Assembly: GCA_030431635.1 (NCBI GenBank)
Contig: JAUIIL010000002.1
Coordinates: 372,001-436,000 of the forward strand
Reading direction: 5' to 3'
Source of the DNA: Bacteriovoracia bacterium
GTDB lineage: Bacteria; Bdellovibrionota; Bacteriovoracia; Bacteriovoracales; Bacteriovoracaceae
DNA length: 64,000 bases
The notes under the pieces were generated by a model. That model saw only the letters and a program-made list of their open reading frames with translations, made no database searches and had not been told where the DNA came from. Of the stretch, positions 8,974-16,627 are shown one piece after another. Position numbers and translations under genes: made by a program. How positions within the stretch are numbered: position 1 is the stretch's first letter; each line of letters begins with the position of its first letter.

Positions 8974-10737
8974 ATGGTTTTGGATATATTGAAAACAGAT
9001 ATGTTTATGGCCAAAGATGGTCTAGATAGCCTCATTAATAAAGCCGATAAGTTTATGCTTTATATACTGTGGGCACATATTCCTTTCGCGGGAATTTTAG
9101 CGCCATACACATATGGGACTTGGAAAGAAGGGCTTATTGCTAGTCTTTTTTTAAGCTTGGTAGGCACCATTTCATATTTAACATCAAGGGGGACCTTTGC
9201 CCATAGGCTTCTAAATGGACTTTTACTTCTTTCGTATTCTGTAATTCTTATCTCTGTTCAGTATGGAAGAATTGAAATGCATTTTCACGTTTTTGCATCT
9301 CTTCCCTTTTTAATACTTTATCGTGATTGGCGAATTATTCCTCCAGCGGCATTGTTGATAGCCATTCATCACGCTACTTTTAACTACTGTCAAACGAACA
9401 GCATCGAATTTATGGGTTTTCCTCTTATTGCTTTTAACTATGGAAATGGATGGGACATCGTAATTCTTCATGCCTTATTTGTTGTGTTCCAATCAAGTGT
9501 ACTTATTTACTACTCAGAACTTTTGAGAAAGCAATACATAGAAGTTAATGACGTTAATAAAAACTTAGAGGCCATAGTTGATGATAGAACACAAAATTTA
9601 AAGAAAGAGAAAGAAAAAATTGAAGCTTACAAGAAAACTCTAGACCAAGTTGCAATAACAGCTTTAACTGACGAGAAAGGAAGAATTATTGAAATCAACA
9701 AAAATTTTGAAAAAATATCTAGTTTTAGTAAAGAAGAATTAATAGGACAAGATCATCGAATTATTAATTCTTCATATCACCCTAGAGAGTTTTTTTCAGA
9801 AATGTGGAGTAAAATTAAATCAGGAGGTGTTTGGAGAGGAGAGGTCAGAAATAAAACGAAGTCAGGAGATTTTTATTGGGTCGAAACGGCAATAGCTCCA
9901 CTTAAGGATTCAAACGGGGAAATCAATAACTTTATGGCAATCCAGTTTGATATTACTAACAAAAAAGAAAACGAAGAAACAATTTTGAAGCAGCAGGAAC
10001 AGATTGTTTCTCAAGCAAAGCTTTCTTCATTAGGAGAAATGGCAGGAGGAATTGCTCATGAAATTAACAATCCACTTGCAGTTATATCAGCTACAATGAC
10101 GACGATTCGGAAGATGATTGCCAAAAACATGGAAAAAACAGAGCTTTTTAGCGAAGCACTTCGCGATATTGATGAAACAGTTGTTAGAATAACTAAAATT
10201 GTTTCTGGACTAAGAAATGTTTCTCGAGATGATGCATCAAATGACAATTTTGATAACTGCAGTGTTGAAGAGGTCATTAATGATGTTCTTCCGCTCTGTT
10301 CAGAGAAACTTAAAAATCATGAAATTGATTTAGAAGTAGCCGTTGAAGAGTCTCTTACTGATTTAAAGGTAGATATGATGAGGGTGCAATTGTCTCAAGT
10401 TTTGTTGAATTTAATCACAAACGCTTATGATGAAATCACTGTGAAAGATCTCGAAGACAAATGGATCAAAATTGAAGCGACTCTGTCTAATAAAAACTAC
10501 ATTATTAAAGTATCAGATAGTGGGAATGGGATACCTGATGATATACAAGAGAAAATGTTTCAGCCTTTTTTTACAACAAAAGATATTGGAAAAGGGACAG
10601 GACTTGGACTAAGTTTATCTTATTCAATTATTAAGAAGCATAAAGGGAGATTTTACGTTGATAATAGTGTTTCTAATACTTGCTTTGTGATAGAGCTTCC
10701 TGTTGAGCAAGATAAAACTTTCAAGGAGGCCATATAA
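8974..10737 (+). CDS. Membrane PAS-domain sensor histidine kinase
   Basis: A 587-residue protein. Residues about 28-185 form a polytopic sensor with conserved-looking histidines (MHFHVFASLPFLILYRDWR and, next, AIHHATFN); similar membrane modules occur in chemoreceptors. A coiled coil and a PAS domain follow (about 225-335; VETAIAPLKDSNGEINNF). The HisKA domain has H362 (GGIAHEINNP), and the HATPase has VSDSGNGIPD and GKGTGLGLSLSYSI. It lies three bases after the SCO gene, and its stop overlaps the ATG of the next response regulator, so these are almost certainly a cognate set. Confidence 0.9.
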   Translation: MVLDILKTDMFMAKDGLDSLINKADKFMLYILWAHIPFAGILAPYTYGTWKEGLIASLFLSLVGTISYLTSRGTFAHRLLNGLLLLSYSVILISVQYGRIEMHFHVFASLPFLILYRDWRIIPPAALLIAIHHATFNYCQTNSIEFMGFPLIAFNYGNGWDIVILHALFVVFQSSVLIYYSELLRKQYIEVNDVNKNLEAIVDDRTQNLKKEKEKIEAYKKTLDQVAITALTDEKGRIIEINKNFEKISSFSKEELIGQDHRIINSSYHPREFFSEMWSKIKSGGVWRGEVRNKTKSGDFYWVETAIAPLKDSNGEINNFMAIQFDITNKKENEETILKQQEQIVSQAKLSSLGEMAGGIAHEINNPLAVISATMTTIRKMIAKNMEKTELFSEALRDIDETVVRITKIVSGLRNVSRDDASNDNFDNCSVEEVINDVLPLCSEKLKNHEIDLEVAVEESLTDLKVDMMRVQLSQVLLNLITNAYDEITVKDLEDKWIKIEATLSNKNYIIKVSDSGNGIPDDIQEKMFQPFFTTKDIGKGTGLGLSLSYSIIKKHKGRFYVDNSVSNTCFVIELPVEQDKTFKEAI

Positions 10738-11105
10738 TGGAAAATAGTAGTATTAATGTTCTTGTTGTTGATGATGAGGGAACATTAAGAAAATCTATAG
10801 TGAGAAACCTTGTTTTAGAGGATTTCAATGTATTATCTGCTTCAGGAGCAAAGGAAGCCTTAGAGATATTAAAAGTTCAAAAAGTTCATTTTATCTTGAG
10901 TGATATCCGAATGCCTGAAATGGATGGGGTTAAACTTCTAGAAAAAATCCGAGAGTTAGATCCTACAATACCTGTTGTTGTTCTTATGACAGGGTTTTCT
11001 GAGCACACTAAAGAAGAAGTTTTGGCCAAAGGAGCGCAGGATATGATCTCAAAGCCTTTTGATATTGATAGAATTTCTCAACTAATAAGAGATTCAGTTA
11101 CCTAA
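10737..11105 (+). CDS. Single-domain response regulator
   Basis: A 122-residue receiver domain. The acid pocket is in VVDDEG, the phospho-acceptor Asp is in LSDIRMPEMDG, Thr is in VLMTGF and Lys is in ISKPFD. There is no output domain. The ATG overlaps the stop of the preceding histidine kinase by one base, so it is probably that kinase's partner. It may pass phosphate on or act by protein contact. Confidence 0.9.
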   Translation: MENSSINVLVVDDEGTLRKSIVRNLVLEDFNVLSASGAKEALEILKVQKVHFILSDIRMPEMDGVKLLEKIRELDPTIPVVVLMTGFSEHTKEEVLAKGAQDMISKPFDIDRISQLIRDSVT

Positions 11106-11188
11106 ACTAAGAGAAATTAATTCTGGCTATTAATTGATTCTGTAGTCTCTCCGATAAGTGACTGAATTAACTTGTTTTAGGACCCAAA

Positions 11189-13528
11189 ATGAAGAATAGA
11201 AGTATTGTCATATTAATTTTCGGACTTGTAAGTTCACTTTCACTTGCGTTCTACCTCAACAAAAGTGAAAGTGAAAAAATAAATTCTCTCTCATCTAAAA
11301 GAGCTGAGAGTTTTAAGCAAGCCATTCAGAATAAAATGGAGTTTCATTTATCGGCGATAAGAAGAATGGCACAAAGATGGAACAACAGCAAAAATCCATC
11401 TTTAGATGAGTGGAAAGAGGATGCAAAGAATTATCACAAGGATCTCAAAGGCATGGCCGGAATTGGTTTTATTAACCACAACTTCAAAATAGTCCATACC
11501 TATCCTAATAAGAGTTACAATGGTACGAATCTAAGCCTAGTAGATAAGAGAAAAGAAATCTTTTTTTTAGCAAGAGATTCTCAAAAAATGATCTTGTCGG
11601 AGCCGATAACACTTCTTAGTGGTAAACAAGGTTTTCTCATAGTTCATTCAATCAAGAGAAGAAAAGCAATTCATAATTCTTATATTGTATCAGCTTATTC
11701 ATATAAAGACTTCATTGCAGAGGCAGATCCTTCTCTCGCAAAATATTTCAAACTAGTTTTTAAAATAAATGGACAGAATATTTATGCAACAGATGGCGAT
11801 CGTAATTTAAATGGGGTCTCTATTTTGAGTGATTATAGGAAGCAAAAATGGGAGATAGATATATTTCCCAAGGAAGATTACTTAAGAGAACTTGAATCTT
11901 TCTCTACTTATCTTAGCCCCCTAGCTTTGTTCTTACTTTTTGTTCTTATCTTCGCTTTTGATAAAATAAATAAGCAAAGAAAAAAAATCAGTAAAACAGT
12001 CGAAAAATTATCGCATGAAGTCGAATTTAGAAAAAGTTTTTTATCTAATATGAGCCATGAAATTAGAACTCCTTTGAATGGAGTTGTTGGAATGGTAGAT
12101 CTTTTACATGATACAACGCCCACACCTATTCAAAAAGACTACTTGGAAACACTAAAACTATCTGGAAAACACTTATTAGAAATTGTTAATGATATTTTAG
12201 ATCTATCTAAAATTGAATCTGGAAATTTTGAGCTAAACAAAGAGAGTAGTAATATAAAGGAAGTTATTAAGATATCTTTGTCTCCCTTTACGAATATAAT
12301 TTCCCAAAAAATGATTACACTTGATATTAACTTTGACGAATCAGTTCCCAAATATATAGAACTAGATATACTAAGATTTAGACAAATTATATCGAACCTA
12401 GTGTCTAATGCTATTAAATTTACTCATGAAGGTGGAGTTACTATTGATGTTAAGTTCTCTGAGCAAAGATTATATGTAGATATTTATGATACAGGAATAG
12501 GTATTCCTAAAGATAAAATTGAACGATTATTTTCACGCTATTCTCAAGCAGAAATCGATACGAGCAAAAGATATGGAGGGAGTGGACTTGGACTAAGTAT
12601 ATCAAGAAAGTTGGTTTCCTTAATGAAAGGTGAACTCAAGGTAGAAAGTGAGTTTGGAAAAGGTTCTAAATTCTTTTTCTCGATAGAGACTAACGTATCA
12701 GAACCTCCAAAAGATTTAAATACTAAAAAAATTTTTATTGATTCCAGTTTTTCAGTGAATAATCCTTATACTATCTTAGTTGCAGATGATAATGCAATTA
12801 ATAGGAAGATAGCTAAAGCGCTATTTAAAAAGTTAGGGTATGAAATTGATCTTGCTGAAAATGGTAGAGAAGTTCTCGAAGCAGTAAAATACAAAAAATA
12901 CTCTCTTATTTTCATGGATATGCAGATGCCAATAATGGATGGAATTGAAGCAACGTTAAGGCTAAAAAAAATGTATTCATTTGATAAATCGCCTATTGTA
13001 ATTGCGTTGACGGCAAATGTTTTGAAGGAACACAAAGAAAAGTGTTTAGAAGCGGGTATGGAAGGGTTTATAACTAAACCTTTTAATATCCAGGAAGTGG
13101 CCCAGCTCATTTCGGGTCTTAAAAAGACCAATAACTTACTTCCGAGTGAAGCTACCGTGGAGGCTGATGCCACTAACATTTGTGATATTGAAAGACTGAA
13201 GTCTCTTTTTGTGGGAGATGAAGACCTTATTTACGATGTTCTTGAAACACTAGAGACACAATCTTTAAAGTATGTATCAAATATAAAAAAATCACTAGAG
13301 GATAATGACTTTGAAAATGTAAGCTCAATTTGTCATTCTTTAAGAGCTTCAATCTCCAATTTCTACGCGACAAAAATTGAATCAAATATTGATAATATTG
13401 AAGAGCAAACAAGTGACGCAGATAAAGTTAACCTTAAGAACCTCTTTCTTTTAGTGGATAAACTTGAAAATGACTTAAATGCACTAAGAGAAGAAATTCG
13501 AAATGAGTTTATCAAAAGAGCTGCTTAA
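11189..13528 (+). CDS. Hybrid histidine kinase: CHASE-like sensor, HisKA, HATPase, REC, Hpt
   Basis: A 779-residue phosphorelay protein. Membrane helices near residues 5-22 and 240-260 bracket a periplasmic region with a CHASE-like pattern (LKGMAGIGFINHNFKIVHTY, then LSGKQGFLIVHSI). HisKA has H290 (NMSHEIRTPLNG), and the HATPase has IYDTGIGIPKDKI and GGSGLGLSIS. REC has D577 (FMDMQMPIMDG). The C-terminal Hpt has H716 (SICHSLRASISNF). All phosphorelay residues are therefore present. It starts about 80 bp after the response regulator and precedes the HD-GYP gene, so it may control c-di-GMP output; the target is inferred from position only. Confidence 0.9.
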   Translation: MKNRSIVILIFGLVSSLSLAFYLNKSESEKINSLSSKRAESFKQAIQNKMEFHLSAIRRMAQRWNNSKNPSLDEWKEDAKNYHKDLKGMAGIGFINHNFKIVHTYPNKSYNGTNLSLVDKRKEIFFLARDSQKMILSEPITLLSGKQGFLIVHSIKRRKAIHNSYIVSAYSYKDFIAEADPSLAKYFKLVFKINGQNIYATDGDRNLNGVSILSDYRKQKWEIDIFPKEDYLRELESFSTYLSPLALFLLFVLIFAFDKINKQRKKISKTVEKLSHEVEFRKSFLSNMSHEIRTPLNGVVGMVDLLHDTTPTPIQKDYLETLKLSGKHLLEIVNDILDLSKIESGNFELNKESSNIKEVIKISLSPFTNIISQKMITLDINFDESVPKYIELDILRFRQIISNLVSNAIKFTHEGGVTIDVKFSEQRLYVDIYDTGIGIPKDKIERLFSRYSQAEIDTSKRYGGSGLGLSISRKLVSLMKGELKVESEFGKGSKFFFSIETNVSEPPKDLNTKKIFIDSSFSVNNPYTILVADDNAINRKIAKALFKKLGYEIDLAENGREVLEAVKYKKYSLIFMDMQMPIMDGIEATLRLKKMYSFDKSPIVIALTANVLKEHKEKCLEAGMEGFITKPFNIQEVAQLISGLKKTNNLLPSEATVEADATNICDIERLKSLFVGDEDLIYDVLETLETQSLKYVSNIKKSLEDNDFENVSSICHSLRASISNFYATKIESNIDNIEEQTSDADKVNLKNLFLLVDKLENDLNALREEIRNEFIKRAA

Positions 13529-13569
13529 AAAGAACGGTGGAGAAAAATGTACTATTTAGGAAAGGTTAA

Positions 13570-14889
13570 ATGAAAGCACTTTTCTTGGGAGAAAGAGAGA
13601 AGAGCCATGAAGATGTAGAGCTGATTCTTGAAGGTGTTTTTGGTTTAAGCTTTGATTGGGCCACTAATTTAAGTGAGTTTTTAGATAAAACAGTAAATGA
13701 CTCTTTCATTCTCCCAATTATTGTGGAATCAGAGTTTTCAAATATATCAAAAATAATAGACAGGTTGCTAAAATTAGACTTAAAAGCGACACCCATTCTC
13801 ATAACAAATAATCCTAAATACTCTGGCTTATCCGGAAATACGGATTTAAGATTTGTGATGTTAAAGACTAACTCAGATGTAGACTTAATTGAAGAGTCTA
13901 TTGAGAAGGCTACTGGACTTCTAAGACAAAACGTAAATAAGCAATATCATCCCGTCCATATCTATCGTTTTTTAAAATTTAATAATGTTGGCGCAGATGT
14001 ATATATAAAATTAAGTGATGAAAAATTTGTTAAAGTTATTAACAAAGATGAAATGTATGACTCAGGACTTATTGAAAAATATACTCAAAGAGGAGTTGAG
14101 AAATTTTACATAAGAGAAGATGACTTTAAACTATTTTTCAATCATTTTCAAACTCTTTTAAGAAATGAACTTTATAAAGAAGAGATCTCTGAGGAAAAGC
14201 TGATTGAAACTCAACTTTCATCTGTAAGCTTTGTCCATGAAGCACTCTCTTCCTTCAATTTTTCGCCAGATATAGTTGAATTAGTAGAAAATATTACTCA
14301 TTCCAATATTAGGCTGGTAAAAAAAAGTAATACAAAATTATTTGATATGCTTAAACATATTGTTCGAAGTAAAAGTTATTTGTATGAGCATTCTTTAATG
14401 ACTTCTTATATTTCGATTGAGATTGCAAAGAAAATGAATTGGTCAAATACTAATACACTTGAAAAGCTTTCTTTGGCATCTTTACTACATGATATTTACC
14501 TTGATGATAAATTAGCGAAAGTTCATGATATAGAAAAAGAAAAGCTAAAAGAATTAGACTGGAAAGAAACAAAGAGGGTTCAAGATCATTCGTTTCAAAT
14601 TGCTCAACAAATTAGAAGCAGTGAGGGTTTTCCACCAGATTTAGATAATATTCTTCTTAATCATCATGAATTGCCAGACAGTTCGGGCTATCCAAGAGGA
14701 CTATCTGCTTTAAAAATCTCTCCTATTTCTTGTATATTTATTCTTTCTGAAAAGATTGCTCATACACTATTTTTTGAAGGGGATTCTGGAGATACTGTCA
14801 ATAAACTAAATCTTGAGCTAGAAAAATATAATTTCGGAAACTTCAAAAAAGCTTTTCAGGGAGCCAGGTTGATTTGGGGCAAGAATTAG
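13570..14889 (+). CDS. HD-GYP-related protein, possibly catalytically impaired
   Basis: A 439-residue paralogue of the protein at 5785-7173. It has a receiver-like N-terminus with no clear acid pocket, the same middle module (YIKLSDEKFVKVINKDEMYD), and a C-terminal HD-GYP domain. H307-D308 (LLHDIYLDD), HHELPDSSGYPRGL and an upstream His (EHSLMTSYIS) are present. The later Asp found in the paralogue (VALCDEF) is replaced (FILSEKIAH). It may therefore be a weak enzyme or a c-di-GMP-responsive effector. It follows the hybrid kinase by about 40 bp, with AGGAAAGG before the ATG. Confidence 0.75.
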   Translation: MKALFLGEREKSHEDVELILEGVFGLSFDWATNLSEFLDKTVNDSFILPIIVESEFSNISKIIDRLLKLDLKATPILITNNPKYSGLSGNTDLRFVMLKTNSDVDLIEESIEKATGLLRQNVNKQYHPVHIYRFLKFNNVGADVYIKLSDEKFVKVINKDEMYDSGLIEKYTQRGVEKFYIREDDFKLFFNHFQTLLRNELYKEEISEEKLIETQLSSVSFVHEALSSFNFSPDIVELVENITHSNIRLVKKSNTKLFDMLKHIVRSKSYLYEHSLMTSYISIEIAKKMNWSNTNTLEKLSLASLLHDIYLDDKLAKVHDIEKEKLKELDWKETKRVQDHSFQIAQQIRSSEGFPPDLDNILLNHHELPDSSGYPRGLSALKISPISCIFILSEKIAHTLFFEGDSGDTVNKLNLELEKYNFGNFKKAFQGARLIWGKN

Positions 14890-15123
14890 GTTGTAAGCAC
14901 CCAAGAGGGCAAACCCAAGATATAAATAACTGCTCAATCCAGAAATATAACAAAATTTAAAAGTTCATAAATTATCGTAGGACATATATAAGACCTTAGC
15001 AACCAGGTGGTGGCAGTCATGTTCTCTATGACCCAAAAGTAAAAAAACTAAAAACGACTGGAGAAAAGAGAACTTATTACAACTATCATTGTTTTAAATG
15101 CTTGATTGCTTAATTAATAATAA
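14890..15123. other. Gene-free degenerate stretch
   Basis: No intact gene is seen. A short rightward open frame (15000-15116) has a GGGSH motif that faintly recalls HicA toxins, but it has no start and is on the opposite strand to the hicB remnant, so I do not call it. This may be decayed cargo at the end of an integrated element. Confidence 0.5.
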
Positions 15124-15361
15124 CTAGGCTGACTTTAACTTAGAAACAATATACTTATTCAAAGAGAGTCCTTCTTTTGAAGCTTCAAGCGTAATCTGCT
15201 TATGAAGCTCGGCTCCTAAGCGAACTCTTAGCTCTCCAGAAAACTACTGAGAGCATAGAGGTTGAGGAAAGTCTAATTTTTGCTCATCATAATGTTCTTT
15301 AAAGATGAGAATCTCTTCTATGGCCTGATCCTTAGGATGACGAGCGGGATGCAAGTCACTA
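15124..15361 (-). pseudogene. HicB-family antitoxin remnant
   Basis: The leftward frame encodes the middle and C-terminal parts of a HicB antitoxin. First comes a linker helix (DQAIEEILIFKEHYDEQK, then FPQP), then after an in-frame TAG (15246-15244) the RHH DNA-binding half with GELRVRLGAELHKQI and EGLSLNKYIVSKLKSA. The N-terminal half is missing; the frame is cut at the tRNA-end copy (15362). HicB neutralises the HicA ribonuclease toxin. No hicA is visible. Stop codon and truncation together make it a pseudogene. Confidence 0.75.
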
Positions 15362-15385
15362 AATCTCTCACGCCGCGTACTTATT
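15362..15385 (+). repeat. Right copy of tRNA-Arg 3' end (putative attR core)
   Basis: Bases 15362-15377 are identical to tRNA-Arg 3632-3647, in the same orientation, followed by T and then ACTTATT shared with 3650-3656. Here it lies inside a chimeric leftward frame, joining the hicB remnant to unrelated sequence, exactly as expected for an element boundary. Confidence 0.7.
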
Positions 15386-15681
15386 GAGAATATATCTCTA
15401 AGCATTTTAGAGTATTTTGAATCAGCTCCTAATTTAAAAACTTTCGAAATTGCCTCTTTTAACTCTAAGTTTGTAGAATTTTGGTATGTAAAATTAAGCT
15501 CTGATAGTTTTAAGAACTTTTTACTCCTTTCTAAGTTTACAAGCTGATTTTTTGCCAAAATTTTTACATCTTCTACTTTAATCTCTGACATTAAATCTTT
15601 ACTGTATAACTGAATGTTAGCTCCAGAGTAATCCTCAGTTTCTAAGAGAAGTTCAAAAAATTCTTTTATTGGAATGATGTC
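15386..15681 (-). pseudogene. Unrecognised gene remnant right of the putative attR
   Basis: A leftward frame is open from 15681 through the repeat and fuses with the hicB remnant; an ATG at 15591 exists inside it. The right-hand part has a plausible protein composition (IPIKEFFELLLETEDYSGA, SEIKVEDVKILAKNQLVNLE) but no start after the upstream TAG at 15684-15682, and its native C-terminus is gone. I do not recognise the family. It is probably the decayed host-side flank of the element. Confidence 0.45.
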
Positions 15682-15793
15682 CTATTTCTTGTAAATATCT
15701 TTGTTGTCAAAAAAGGTACACTTTTGTTGTCAAGAATTTGCTTTAGTTTGTAAACTCTGCAATTGTCTCCTGAGAAAGAAGGAGAAATACAGC

Positions 15794-16627
15794 ATGTTAT
15801 CAATTTTTCATTATGAAAGTGCCTCACAATTTTTAAGAGAGAGTTGGGAGCAAAAAAAAGAGACGAATCCCTCTTTCTCTATACGAGCTTGGGCCAAAAG
15901 TCTTGAGATGTCTTCTCATAGCGCTTTGCATAAAATCTTAAATGGAAAAAGAAGTGTTCCAAGAAAATATATTCGTTCATTTTCTAAAAGCCTCTCTCTT
16001 TCTACGAGAGAAGTTATTTATTTTGAAACTTTAGTTAACTTAGAAAAGGCCAAGACCTTAGAAGAAAAAGAATCTTGTCATGAAAGATTAAAGGTTCTTT
16101 ACCCTAAGACCCCTTTAAAGGCAGTTGAGATTGAAGCGTATAAATGTCTTAAAGATCCTCTGCATTTTATTATTTTAGAAATGACTGAAATAAAAAATTT
16201 TGAACTCAATTCTAGATGGATAAAAAAACACCTAAGGTTTAAAGCGACAATAAAGCAAATTGAAAAAGCAATCGAGCGTTTACTTCAACTTGAACTTTTA
16301 AAGGAAGAGAATGGTGTTTATAGAAAGGTTTACTCAAACTTAACGAGCACTCACGATATTGATGATCAGAGTGCTAAATACTACCACAAGCAGATTTCAG
16401 AATTGGCCGCTGAGCAAGTGTTTATACAGGCTCCTTTAGAGCGAGAATTTAATGCCTTCTGTATGAATATGAGAAAAGAGGATTTGAAGAAGGCCAAGCA
16501 GCTGATACGAGAATTTGCTGATAATTTTATTCAAGAAATAGAAGCTCCTTATCAAGAAGGGGATGATACTTACCAACTTAATTTACAATTTTTTAATTTA
16601 ACAAAAATCTCTAAGGAGGAGAAATGA
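15794..16627 (+). CDS. TIGR02147-family protein (putative transcriptional regulator)
   Basis: A 277-residue protein from ATG 15794, which has AAGGAG just upstream; the frame extends further upstream without a better start. The N-terminus (FHYESASQFLRESWEQKKET, then FSIRAWAKSLEMSSHSALHKILNGKR) is a helix-turn-helix-like domain. The C-terminus ends with the family's YQLNLQFFNLT segment. This family is expanded in Bdellovibrionota and Fibrobacteres and is thought to be regulatory; biochemical function is little known. Its stop overlaps the start of the secreted GNGG protein by four bases, so the two are translationally coupled. Confidence 0.85.
   Translation: MLSIFHYESASQFLRESWEQKKETNPSFSIRAWAKSLEMSSHSALHKILNGKRSVPRKYIRSFSKSLSLSTREVIYFETLVNLEKAKTLEEKESCHERLKVLYPKTPLKAVEIEAYKCLKDPLHFIILEMTEIKNFELNSRWIKKHLRFKATIKQIEKAIERLLQLELLKEENGVYRKVYSNLTSTHDIDDQSAKYYHKQISELAAEQVFIQAPLEREFNAFCMNMRKEDLKKAKQLIREFADNFIQEIEAPYQEGDDTYQLNLQFFNLTKISKEEK

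Noticed and set aside
15000-15116. Rightward open frame with GGGSH motif recalling a HicA toxin beside the hicB remnant
   Set aside because: No start codon, opposite strand to the hicB remnant, and the rest does not follow the HicA pattern.
3651-15361. Search for an integrase or transposase inside the putative island
   Set aside because: No gene with recombinase or transposase motifs was found; all large frames are signalling or envelope proteins.
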